Shown here: in pieces, positions 1 through 6,710 of the stretch
How the letters are laid out: each line of letters opens with the position of its first letter
Position numbering within the stretch: position 1 is the first letter of the stretch
Assembly: GCA_946482565.1 (NCBI GenBank)
Contig: CAMLSB010000103.1
Span: 1-6,710 of the forward strand
Direction of reading: 5' to 3'
Length of the DNA stretch: 6,710 bases
Source: an uncultured Lysobacteraceae bacterium
GTDB lineage: Bacteria; Pseudomonadota; Gammaproteobacteria; Xanthomonadales; Xanthomonadaceae
Position numbers and translations under genes: made by a program
Notes under the pieces: model-generated
Databases searched by the model: none
What the model was told of the DNA's origin: nothing
Seen by the model: only the letters and a program-made list of their open reading frames with translations

Positions 1-7
1 GCAATGC

Positions 8-136
8 GCCTAATCGTTAGGTGTCCACTTTTTCGTAGGAAGTCCCAATTGCATCATTACGCAAAAATACATGGCAGAAAGAGCTTGCCATGTTGCCGGT
101 TACGCGCTGCAGTTCGACTTAACTTGAGCGTTAGGC
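8..136 (+). other. attC-like integron recombination site (left boundary uncertain)
   Basis: The right half has the classical attC ending: CGACTTAACTTGAGC followed by a perfect GTTRRRY core, GTTAGGC (130-136), with the cut expected between G130 and T131. It resembles the 3' half of well-known aadA-type attC sites. Bases 40-53 pair imperfectly with 108-120 (AAGTC/GACTT and TGCA/TGCA blocks, with a bulge), and an 8-bp perfect stem (69-76 with 86-93, 9-nt loop) caps the structure, as expected of a folded single-strand attC. The left R'' box is ambiguous: GCCTAAT at 8-14 pairs best with the core, but GTCCACT at 23-29 gives the usual R''-spacer-L'' distances. The core and L' side are seen directly; function as a recombination site is inferred. 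Confidence 0.72.
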
Positions 137-1088
137 CGCACACATGCCATCAAGCTACCTCAGCCAAGAGCTCCCAGCCATCTGGATGGCCACAAAGGAC
201 TTCTTGAACTCCGAGTTCACCGCGGCCTTCCTCTCGGCGCTTGCCGGCGCTGGCTTGGGTGTCCTCGGCGCGCAACGTGTTGCGGAGCGAACTAGCAAGC
301 GTAAGGAGTTAATAGACGCGCTAAGACAAGCAAATGCGCTGGTTGTCCTCGCTTCGACAATCTCCAATCAGGCGTTGTCGGTAAAGAAGCAGCATATCTA
401 CCAACTCACTTCGCAATATTTTCGCGAACGAGAAGAAGCAGAGCCGATAAATGCGGCTTTGCTCGGCGGAGGAACTTCAGATCGCTCGCTTCATTTCCAA
501 GCGAATCTTGTAAAGATCACTCCGCTCACCGTTCCGATCGACGCACTAACGAATCTGACCTATTCCGCACAGCTAATGCCTGGCCGAGCTCTAGCGCTCG
601 TTTCAATGGTGGAGCAAGCGCTCACAGAGCTGGCACACGCGATACAAGTGCGCCAAGAACAAGTCGAGCGGTTTCGGTCTGAGGATATGTCTGTTGAACT
701 CAAAACGCAGACCTACTTTGGCCTCCAACGACGCGATGGGAACACCGATTCCCTCTATCACGACTCTATGGTCGCTATCGCCCAGTACACGGACGATATT
801 GCCTTCTTCAGCGCGGAGCTTGCCGAGGAGCTTCAAGCACATGCTGTCCGCATGCGCGAGAGGCTGCTGAAGCTCGCAAAGGATGCGCCCAAAGCCACGA
901 CGGTCGACTTCTCCGGCCCGCGCGACTCCGGTCTATTGCCGCCAAGAGAAGACTACAAGGCATGGCTGGCCGGCTTTAAGTCCCAGGACTAGTCGATGCG
1001 GCCGAAACTTTTCGCTCCACAAACGACCTGGCAGATGCAACGTGCCATGCCATTTGCTTCGCTACATCAAGTCGACTTAGCTTAGGCG
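131..1088 (+). mobile_element. Integron gene cassette carrying one ORF
   Basis: The unit runs from the TT of the first attC core (T131) to the G of the second attC (G1088), which is how an integrated cassette is delimited. It contains one ORF in the usual orientation, starting 13 nt after the recombination point and stopping within the following attC. Its base composition differs sharply from the rest of the window: 26 of 60 bases are G/C at 361-420, against 46 of 60 at 6121-6180 in glnD. No integrase gene or attI is present here, so the array either continues to the left or is an attC cluster lacking an integrase. It converges with dapE and stops exactly at the end of it. Confidence 0.7.
144..992 (+). 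CDS. Cassette-borne protein of unknown function with N-terminal membrane segment
   Basis: I do not recognise a family. The 282-residue product has one plausible transmembrane helix at about residues 24-43 (FTAAFLSALAGAGLGVLGAQ), followed by a basic stretch (RVAERTSKRKE, about 45-55) that suggests the C-terminal body stays in the cytoplasm. The rest looks largely helical, with charged amphipathic stretches at about 155-180 and 215-247 that could form coiled coils. No catalytic motif is visible. ATG 144 lies just after the attC core and lacks a good Shine-Dalgarno; an in-frame ATG at 186 (residue 15, MATKDF...) would put the helix nearer the N terminus and is a credible alternative start. Codon use includes TTA, CTA and AGA, unlike the GC-rich neighbours, which fits acquisition by transfer. 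The TAG stop (990-992) falls inside the downstream attC. Coding status is likely from length and cassette context; function is unknown. Confidence 0.75.
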   Translation: MPSSYLSQELPAIWMATKDFLNSEFTAAFLSALAGAGLGVLGAQRVAERTSKRKELIDALRQANALVVLASTISNQALSVKKQHIYQLTSQYFREREEAEPINAALLGGGTSDRSLHFQANLVKITPLTVPIDALTNLTYSAQLMPGRALALVSMVEQALTELAHAIQVRQEQVERFRSEDMSVELKTQTYFGLQRRDGNTDSLYHDSMVAIAQYTDDIAFFSAELAEELQAHAVRMRERLLKLAKDAPKATTVDFSGPRDSGLLPPREDYKAWLAGFKSQD

Positions 1089-1094
1089 TTATCT
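974..1094 (+). other. attC-like site at cassette/chromosome junction
   Basis: The 3' part, GTCGACTTAGCTTAGGCGTTA, closely matches that of the first site (consensus TCGACTTARCTTRRGCGTTA). AGTCGA (991-996) pairs perfectly with TCGACT (1072-1077), and CT (989-990) pairs with AG (1079-1080) leaving T1078 extrahelical, a feature attC sites use for strand choice. CGAA (1003-1006) pairs with TTCG (1058-1061), and an inner TGGCA/TGCCA stem (1029-1033/1043-1047) lies at the tip. The R'' box is degenerate, perhaps CTTTAAG at 974-980. The terminal core GTTATCT fits GTTRRRY at only five of seven positions, as expected if its last six bases belong to the recipient chromosome rather than to the cassette. 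The left boundary is uncertain. Confidence 0.65.
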
Positions 1095-2252
1095 AACGAC
1101 GAGCAGTCGAACAAGTACCCCCCGATACAAATCTGGCAATTCCTCCAGGTCGGCGACGCGCACGTACTCGTCGACCTTGTGGATGCTGGCGTTGACCGGC
1201 CCGATCTCGATGCATTGCGCGCCTAGTGGCGCGATGAACCGTGCATCCGAGGTGCCGCCGCCCGTGCTCTCCTCCATGGCCCCGGCGAACGCCGTGAGCT
1301 CTTCGCGCGCCGCGCTACGTAGCGCACCTTCAGGCGTAAAAAAGGGTTCGCCGCCGCGATGCCACGCCACCGCGTACTCCAGCCCATGCGCACGCAGCAC
1401 GGCCTCGCACTCGGCCTCGAGCCGCTCCGCGCTCCAGTTCGGGTTGTAGCGCAGGTTGAACAGCACCTGCAGCTCGCCGGGGATGACGTTGTTGGCGCCG
1501 GTGCCGGCGTGGATGTTGCTGATCTGCAGCGAGGTCGGCGGGAAGCTCTCGTAGCCGTCGTCCCAGCGGCGCGCGGCGAGCTCGGCCAGCGCGGGCAGGG
1601 CCTGATGGATGGGGTTGCGGGCCTTCTCGGGATAGGCGACGTGGCCCTGCACGCCGCGCACGGTGAGCGTGGCGGAGAGGGTGCCGCGGCGGCCGACGCG
1701 CATGAGGTCGCCGAGGCGCTCCTTCGACGAGGGCTCGCCAGTGATGCACCAGTCGATGCGCTGGCCGCGCTCGCGCAGCACGTCGGCGACGCGGCGCACG
1801 CCGTCGATGGCGTCGCCCTCCTCGTCCGAGGTCAGCAGCAGTGCAACGGTGCCGGGGTGATCGGGGTGCGCGGCGACGAAGCGCTCGAGCGCGACCACGA
1901 ACGCGGCGACGCTGCCCTTCATGTCGGCGGCGCCGCGGCCGTACAACATGCCGTCGCGCACTTCGGGCACGAACGGGTCGCTGGTCCAGGCGTCGCGCGG
2001 GCCGGGCGGGACGACGTCGGTGTGGCCGAGCAGCAGGAGCACGGGGCCGTCGTTGCCGGTCGCCGCGCCCGTCACGGCGCCCGCGCCATGCACCGCCCAG
2101 AGGTTGTCGACGGCGCCGAAGCGCAGGTGTTCGCAGGCGAAACCGGCGCGGCGCAGGCGTTCGGCGATCAGCGCCTGGCAGCCGGCGTCGTCGGGCGTGA
2201 TCGACGGCCGCAGGATCAGTTCCTTCGCCAGCGCCAGCACTTCGCTCGTCAT
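1089..2252 (-). CDS. dapE: Succinyl-diaminopimelate desuccinylase DapE
   Basis: This cytoplasmic di-zinc M20-family amidohydrolase cleaves N-succinyl-LL-2,6-diaminopimelate to LL-diaminopimelate and succinate in the succinylase branch of lysine/meso-DAP synthesis. Numbered from the preferred start (387 aa), the metal and catalytic residues are all present: H77 and D79 in [10 protein letters not shown]110 in GRGAADMKG, catalytic E144 and ligand E145 in TSDEEGDA, E173 in TGEPSS, and H358 in [10 protein letters not shown]. The [11 protein letters not shown] substrate-binding motif is also present (about 329-339). The dimerisation domain lies around 174-290. I chose the ATG at 2252 because AGGG sits 5 nt upstream and [13 protein letters not shown] is the usual family start. 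An in-frame ATG at 2273 would add seven residues and has no good ribosome site. The protein is slightly longer than the typical ~375 aa because of a Gly/Ala-rich loop before LLGHTD (about 56-68). The TAA stop abuts an inserted integron cassette. Confidence 0.96.
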   Translation of the reverse strand: MTSEVLALAKELILRPSITPDDAGCQALIAERLRRAGFACEHLRFGAVDNLWAVHGAGAVTGAATGNDGPVLLLLGHTDVVPPGPRDAWTSDPFVPEVRDGMLYGRGAADMKGSVAAFVVALERFVAAHPDHPGTVALLLTSDEEGDAIDGVRRVADVLRERGQRIDWCITGEPSSKERLGDLMRVGRRGTLSATLTVRGVQGHVAYPEKARNPIHQALPALAELAARRWDDGYESFPPTSLQISNIHAGTGANNVIPGELQVLFNLRYNPNWSAERLEAECEAVLRAHGLEYAVAWHRGGEPFFTPEGALRSAAREELTAFAGAMEESTGGGTSDARFIAPLGAQCIEIGPVNASIHKVDEYVRVADLEELPDLYRGVLVRLLVVR

Positions 2253-2267
2253 CGCCGCCCTGCCCTC
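2253..2267 (-). promoter_or_regulatory. Ribosome binding site deciding the dapE start
   Basis: Reading the minus strand, GAGGGCAGGGCGGCG precedes the ATG at 2252. AGGG (2258-2261) has a 5-nt spacer and GAGGG (2263-2267) a 10-nt spacer. The upstream ATG at 2273 has no comparable purine tract, so this element favours the shorter DapE. Confidence 0.6.
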
Positions 2268-2270
2268 GTC

Positions 2271-2302
2271 CATTAGCCGACTACTTGCCGATTACTTGCC
2301 GA
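2271..2302. repeat. Short tandem repeat between the yffB-like gene and dapE
   Basis: Two adjacent 11-bp units, CTACTTGCCGA (2281-2291) and TTACTTGCCGA (2292-2302), differ at one base. A third, degenerate unit, CATTAGCCGA (2271-2280), follows. On the minus strand each full unit reads TCGGCAAGTAR. The unit at 2292-2302 supplies the end and TAA stop of the yffB-like gene, while the third unit creates the alternative upstream dapE ATG. It looks like a small slippage duplication in the intergenic gap. No function is apparent. Confidence 0.8.
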
Positions 2303-2654
2303 CGCCGAAGCGCGCCTTGAAGCCGTTGTCGCTGAAGCCCTGGCTGATGATGCCGTCGTCGGTCACCACCACCGGCCGGCGGATCAGCTGCGGATACTCG
2401 CGCAGCAGCAGCCGCCATTCCGCGTCCGACCCAGGCGTCTTGCGGTGCGGGGACAGGTTGCGCCAGGTGGTCGAGGACTTGTTGACCATCAGGTCCCAGC
2501 CGCCGAGGTGTTCCTTCCACTCGGCCAGCGTCGCCGGCGATGGTGGACGCTCGCGGTAGTCGACGAAGGTGTGCGCGATGCCGAAGCGGTCGAGCCACTT
2601 GCGCGCCTTGCGGCAGCTGTCGCAGTTTGCCAGCCCGTAAACCGTCGTCGTCAT
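2292..2654 (-). CDS. ArsC/Spx-family thioredoxin-fold protein (YffB-like)
   Basis: The 120-residue protein has the ArsC/Spx/YffB layout. There is an N-terminal beta strand and active-site loop, VYGLANCDSCRKARKWL, with cysteines at C11 and C14; a FVDYRERPPS strand-turn; a helical insert with WDLMVNKSSTTWR at about 53-65; and a C-terminal IRRPVVVTDDG segment (about 90-100) carrying the conserved Arg-Pro of the family. Length is normal (about 115-120 aa). The family includes arsenate reductases, Spx regulators and YffB. A DapE-adjacent copy without an ars operon fits YffB better than arsenate reductase, and a glutathione-dependent thiol role has been suggested for such proteins; neither is shown here. 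The ATG overlaps the upstream stop (ATGA, 2651-2654), and GGAG lies 7 nt upstream, so translation is probably coupled. The fold is confident, the substrate unknown. Confidence 0.92.
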   Translation of the reverse strand: MTTTVYGLANCDSCRKARKWLDRFGIAHTFVDYRERPPSPATLAEWKEHLGGWDLMVNKSSTTWRNLSPHRKTPGSDAEWRLLLREYPQLIRRPVVVTDDGIISQGFSDNGFKARFGVGK

Positions 2655-3127
2655 TGCATTACTCCGATCCGCGCAGCGTCCACCCGCTTGATCAACAATT
2701 CGGCAATCTTGTTACGCGCAAAGGGATTGACCTGCACGATCGACTGCTTTGGCAGGAACACGATCTCGTCGCCAAACTTTCCGGGTGTTCGCAATCTCAA
2801 CGTCAGTCGTCGAGGGTTCGTGACCTGACTGAGATCGACGTTGACGATGCTGACCAGCGGAACGCGTTCTTCGACACCACCCTTTCGGACGACAAGAAAA
2901 GCGCCCCCATCGCGCACTTCGTCGGCCAAGGGCCAAATCAGCCTCTGAAATACAAAGATGCCGATCGGAACCATCGCAAGAGGCATCACGATGAACATCG
3001 GGTCCTGCTTCCACGCCTTAGTGATCAACGAGACTACGACGAACACCAGGATCACCCCAAACCAGATCACGGGTGAAATACGCTTGGCAAAGAAAGTCAT
3101 CCGCGACGAGAGCATTTCCATACCCAT
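2651..3127 (-). CDS. Small two-helix membrane protein with a C-terminal soluble domain, function unknown
   Basis: This 158-residue protein has two hydrophobic helices (about 18-37, PVIWFGVILVFVVVSLI; and about 44-66, MFIVMPLAMVPIGIFVFQRL) joined by a short loop containing KAWKQDP. A soluble, beta-rich C-terminal half follows (about 70-158), with motifs such as DGGAFLVVRKGGVEERVPL and RRLTLRLRTPG. A helical hairpin plus this strand pattern resembles bacterial PH-like (bPH/DUF304-type) membrane proteins, but that is a guess from pattern, not a family match. The basic residues before helix 1 and after helix 2 favour both termini in the cytoplasm. The start at 3127 has GAGGGG 7 nt upstream; the stop overlaps the next gene as ATGA. 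Base composition is lower in GC than its neighbours (34 of 60 at 2761-2820), so it may be a later insertion between dapD and the yffB-like gene. Several internal Met codons (residues 3, 5, 10) are alternative starts. Confidence 0.85.
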   Translation of the reverse strand: MGMEMLSSRMTFFAKRISPVIWFGVILVFVVVSLITKAWKQDPMFIVMPLAMVPIGIFVFQRLIWPLADEVRDGGAFLVVRKGGVEERVPLVSIVNVDLSQVTNPRRLTLRLRTPGKFGDEIVFLPKQSIVQVNPFARNKIAELLIKRVDAARIGVMQ

Positions 3128-3134
3128 GCCGTCG

Positions 3135-3138
3135 CCCC

Positions 3139-3140
<2 letters not shown>
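3135..3140 (-). promoter_or_regulatory. Ribosome binding site of the membrane-protein gene
   Basis: GAGGGG on the minus strand overlaps the TGA stop of dapD (3139-3141) and sits 7 nt before the ATG at 3127. This supports the choice of the first of several clustered ATGs and suggests re-initiation by ribosomes finishing dapD. Confidence 0.65.
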
Positions 3141-4076
<936 letters not shown>

Positions 4077-4080
<4 letters not shown>

Positions 4081-6674
4081 GCGTTTGATTCTCCTTCGAG
4101 GCAGGCGCGCAGCGCATCGCGCAACGCCTGCCGGTCCATGTCGCCGGCCAGCGGCCGGTCGTGTTCGTCGCTGATCAGGAAGACGTCCTCGGCGCGCTCG
4201 CCGAAGGTGGCGATGCGCGCATCGTGCACGCGCAGGCGCTGTCCGCGCAGCACGCGGCTGACGTCGGCCAGCAGGCCCGGGCGATCGGTGGTGACCAGGC
4301 TCAGCACGGTGCCGCGGCCGTCGGCGCTGTCGTCGAAGCCGACCTGCGGCACGAGGCGGAAATGGCGCAGGTGGCGCGGTTGCGTGCGGCGCGCGGGGCG
4401 GATCTGGTCGAGGTCGGGCGCTTCGAGCGCGGCGCCCAGGCGCCATTCGACCTCCTTCGCGGCGACGACGCGCTGGCCTTCGGCGGGCAGCACCTCGAAG
4501 CTGTCGAACACCACGCCGTCGGGGCCGACCAGCAGGCGCGCCTGCTGGATCGCGAGGCCCATCCGGTCGAGCGTGGCGACGATCGCGGCGAACAGGCCGT
4601 CGCGGTCGGGCGAGAGCACGAACACCTCGAGCGCGCCGGCGTGCTGCACCAGCGGCCGCGCGCGCACGACGGTCGCGCCCGGCGCGGCGTCGCGCAGCGC
4701 GAGCGCCTGCCAGGCGATGCTGCCGGGGCGGCCGCGCAGGAAGCCGGTGTCGGGCATGCGCGCGAACAGCGCGTCGATCGCGGCATCGTCCAGGCCCTCG
4801 GCGCGCAGCGCCTCGCGCGCCGCCGCGCGCACTTCGCCCATGCGTTCTTCCGCCGCGAGCGGGTGCTCCAGCCCACGCCGCAGCGCGAGCCGCGTCGCGG
4901 TGTAGAGATCCGCTAGAAGCCGGTCCTTCCACGCATTCCAAAGCTTCGGCGACGTGCCGGCGATGTCCGCGCAGGTCAGCAGGTACAGCAGGTCGAGGCG
5001 CTCGCGGTCGGCCACGGCGGTGGCGAAGCGATGGATGACGTCCGGGTCGGCGATGTCCTGCTTCTGCGCGGTCACCGACATCAGCAGGTGCTTCTGCACG
5101 AGCCATTCGATCAGGGCCGTATCGCCTTCGGACAACCCGTGCGCCGCGCAGAACTCGTGCGCGTCCACCGCACCCAATTCCGAATGGTCGCCGCCGCGGC
5201 CCTTGGCGATGTCGTGGAAGAGCCCAGCGAGCAGCAGCAGCTCCGGCTTGCGCAGCCGCGGCCGCACCTCGTGCGCGATCGCGAAGCGCTCGTCCGGCGC
5301 CGCCGCGGCGAAGCCGGCGATGTTGCGCAGCACGGCCAGCGTGTGCTGGTCGACGGTGTAGACATGGAACAGGTCGAACTGCATGCGCCCGGACACGCGC
5401 GCGAACGCCGGGATCCAGCGGCCGAGCACGCCGAGCCGGGCCATGCGCGCCAGCGTCTCCTCCGGCTGCGGACCGCGCAGCAGCGCCAGGAACGCGGCGC
5501 GCGAAGACGCGTCGGCCTCGCCGTACGCCGGCAGGCGCGGCAGCGATTCGGCCAGCGCGCGCGCGCTGCGCGAATGCAGCCCGCGCAACGACGGATGCGC
5601 CGCCCACGCCGAGAACAGCGCGAACACCTCATCGACATCGCGCGGCCAGGAAGGCGACACCGCATGCAGGTAGCCGCGGCGCGATTCGAACATCGCATCC
5701 AGCGGTTCCGGCGCGACCTCGCCCTCGATCTGCTCCTCGAAGCGTTGCAACAACCGCTCGTTGATCCGCAGCACCAGCGCGGCGCTGCGGTAGAAGCCCT
5801 GCATCATCTGCTCGACCGCGAGGCTGCCCGGCGCATCGGCGAAGCCCAGCCGCTCGGCCAGCGCCTTCTGGTGGTCGAAGCGCAGCCGCTCCTCGCGCTT
5901 GCCGGCGACGAGGTGCAGGCCGAAGCGCAAGCGCGACAGCGCGCGGCGCTCGCGTTCGAGCGTCGCGAATTCGTCGGCGCCGAGCTGGCCCAGCGCAAGC
6001 AACGGCTCCAGTCCGCGCGCGCCGAGCACGCGCAGCGCCATCCAGCGCAGCGTCTGCACGTCGCGCAGGCCGCCGGGGCCTTCCTTGAGGTTCGGCTCGA
6101 GGTTGTCGCTGGTGTCGCCGAAGCGCGCGTGGCGCGTGCGCTGCTCCTCGCGCTTGGCGGCGAAGTAGTCGCGCGGCGGCCAGGCTAGCGCCGGCTCGAT
6201 CGCGGCCGCGAGCGCGGCGGCGTCAGCGTCCGACGCGCACAGCGGCCGCGCTTCCAGCAGCGCGGTCATCACCGTGATGTCGGCGCGCGCGGCTTCCGTG
6301 CATTGCGCCAGCGAACGCACCGCGTGGCCCGCCGGCAGCCCCGCGTCCCACAGCAGCGCGAACAATTGCGACAGCGCCTCGTGCCAGCGCGCCTGCGCAG
6401 AAGCCTCCGCCAGCACCAGCACGTCGATGTCCGATTGCGGGAACAGCTCGCCGCGTCCGTAGCCGCCGACGGCGAACAGCGCCAGCGGCGCATCGGGGGG
6501 AAGGCATTGCGCCCAGGCCTCGCGCACCAGCGCGTCGACCGAGCGCGTGCGCGCCACGAGCAGCGCGTCCACATCCTCGCCGCGATCGAAGCGCGCCGCG
6601 AGCGCGGCATCGGACGCGGCGAGCGAGCTGCGCGCCGCGGCGCTCCAGTCCGCGGCGGCCGCCAGCGTGTTCAC
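4077..6674 (-). CDS. glnD: Bifunctional PII uridylyltransferase / uridylyl-removing enzyme GlnD
   Basis: GlnD uridylylates PII proteins (GlnB/GlnK) when glutamine is low and deuridylylates them when it is high, controlling glutamine synthetase and Ntr responses from the cytoplasm. The 865 residues match the usual size (E. coli about 890). Domains in order: a nucleotidyltransferase domain with [15 protein letters not shown] (G70-G71, metal-binding D82 and D84); the EGPGGLRD motif at 198-205; a central helical region; an HD phosphohydrolase domain with HVYTVDQHT (about 437-445), [17 protein letters not shown] (H487-D488, H497) and D570; and two C-terminal ACT domains (about 682-745 and 789-860; [11 protein letters not shown] and [11 protein letters not shown]) that sense glutamine. 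All key residues are present, so both activities are expected. Translation starts at GTG, overlapping the upstream stop as GTGA; the ribosome site is weak, suggesting coupling. No frameshift is seen. Confidence 0.97.
4091..4096 (-). promoter_or_regulatory. Ribosome binding site of dapD inside the glnD 3' end
   Basis: AAGGAG on the minus strand lies 10 nt before the dapD ATG (4078-4080), within the last codons of glnD. It is the strongest Shine-Dalgarno in the cluster and fixes the DapD start upstream of the lysine-rich tail, so that the tail is translated. Confidence 0.75.
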
Positions 6675-6710
6675 AGCTCGTTGTCGTCGCCCGGCAGGCG
6701 GGTGAGGATC
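6671..6710 (-). CDS. map: 3' end of upstream gene, probably methionine aminopeptidase
   Basis: Only the last 12 residues are in the window: [12 protein letters not shown] followed by TGA (6671-6673), with the frame continuing past the right edge. A C-terminal ILT-R-L tail fits Map, whose C terminus in E. coli contains EILTLRKDD. The map-glnD-dapD order is conserved in gammaproteobacteria. The stop overlaps the glnD GTG (GTGA), so the two are probably one transcription unit. The identification rests mainly on gene order because so little sequence is visible. Confidence 0.6.
   Translation of the reverse strand, partial: ILTRLPGDDNEL

Noticed and set aside
4..207. 67-residue open frame at the left edge
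   Set aside because: It runs through the attC-like site and overlaps the start of the cassette ORF; its composition looks random and there is no ribosome site.
993..1088. Possible bidirectional terminator between the convergent cassette ORF and dapE
   Set aside because: The inverted repeats here fit the attC fold and are not followed by a T-tract on either strand, so an intrinsic terminator cannot be supported.
1359..2276. 305-residue open frame on the plus strand opposite dapE
   Set aside because: The composition is the Ala/Gly/Arg/Val-rich bias typical of antisense frames in GC-rich genes, and dapE on the other strand has all its catalytic motifs.
4081..5607. Minus-strand open frame upstream of and in frame with dapD, apparently giving an 822-residue protein
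   Set aside because: The upstream 509 residues are a low-complexity Arg/Ala frame inside glnD. The real DapD start at 4080 has an SD and overlaps the glnD stop.
5031..6188. 385-residue open frame on the plus strand
   Set aside because: Antisense to the intact NT/HD part of glnD, with biased Arg/Gln/His composition and no recognisable domain.

Overview
The window looks like a high-GC gammaproteobacterial chromosome, most likely Xanthomonadaceae/Lysobacteraceae. The grounds are the very GC-rich codon use, the gene order map-glnD-dapD with dapE close by, and the protein sequences themselves. The family assignment is an inference from synteny and composition. No rRNA or other marker gene is present.

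Right and centre (1089-6710, all on the minus strand): a compact operon-like run. Read in its direction of transcription it holds the last codons of an upstream gene (probably map), glnD (nitrogen-sensing PII uridylyltransferase), dapD (tetrahydrodipicolinate N-succinyltransferase), a small two-helix membrane protein of unknown function, an ArsC/Spx/YffB-family thioredoxin-fold protein, and dapE (succinyl-diaminopimelate desuccinylase). Junctions are very tight: GTGA overlap (map/glnD), ATGA overlap (glnD/dapD), 11 nt (dapD/membrane gene), ATGA overlap (membrane gene/yffB-like) and 39 nt (yffB-like/dapE). DapD and DapE are two of the succinylase-branch enzymes leading to meso-diaminopimelate and lysine, so the cluster links nitrogen-status signalling with peptidoglycan and lysine precursor synthesis.

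Left (1-1088): a stretch of much lower GC, on the opposite strand and convergent with dapE. It has the layout of an integron gene cassette. There is one attC-like site ending in a perfect GTTAGGC core (130-136), an ORF of unknown function (144-992) starting 13 nt after the recombination point, and a second attC-like site ending at G1088. The bases after G1088 are TTATCT, and TTA (1089-1091) is the complement of the dapE stop codon. The cassette-chromosome junction would therefore fall exactly at the end of dapE. No integron integrase is visible, so this is either the distal end of an array extending left out of the window or an integrase-less attC cluster (CALIN).

The least explained items are the cassette and its junction, the unknown cassette protein, the lower-GC membrane gene embedded in the dap operon, and a lysine/alanine-rich histone-H1-like tail on DapD.
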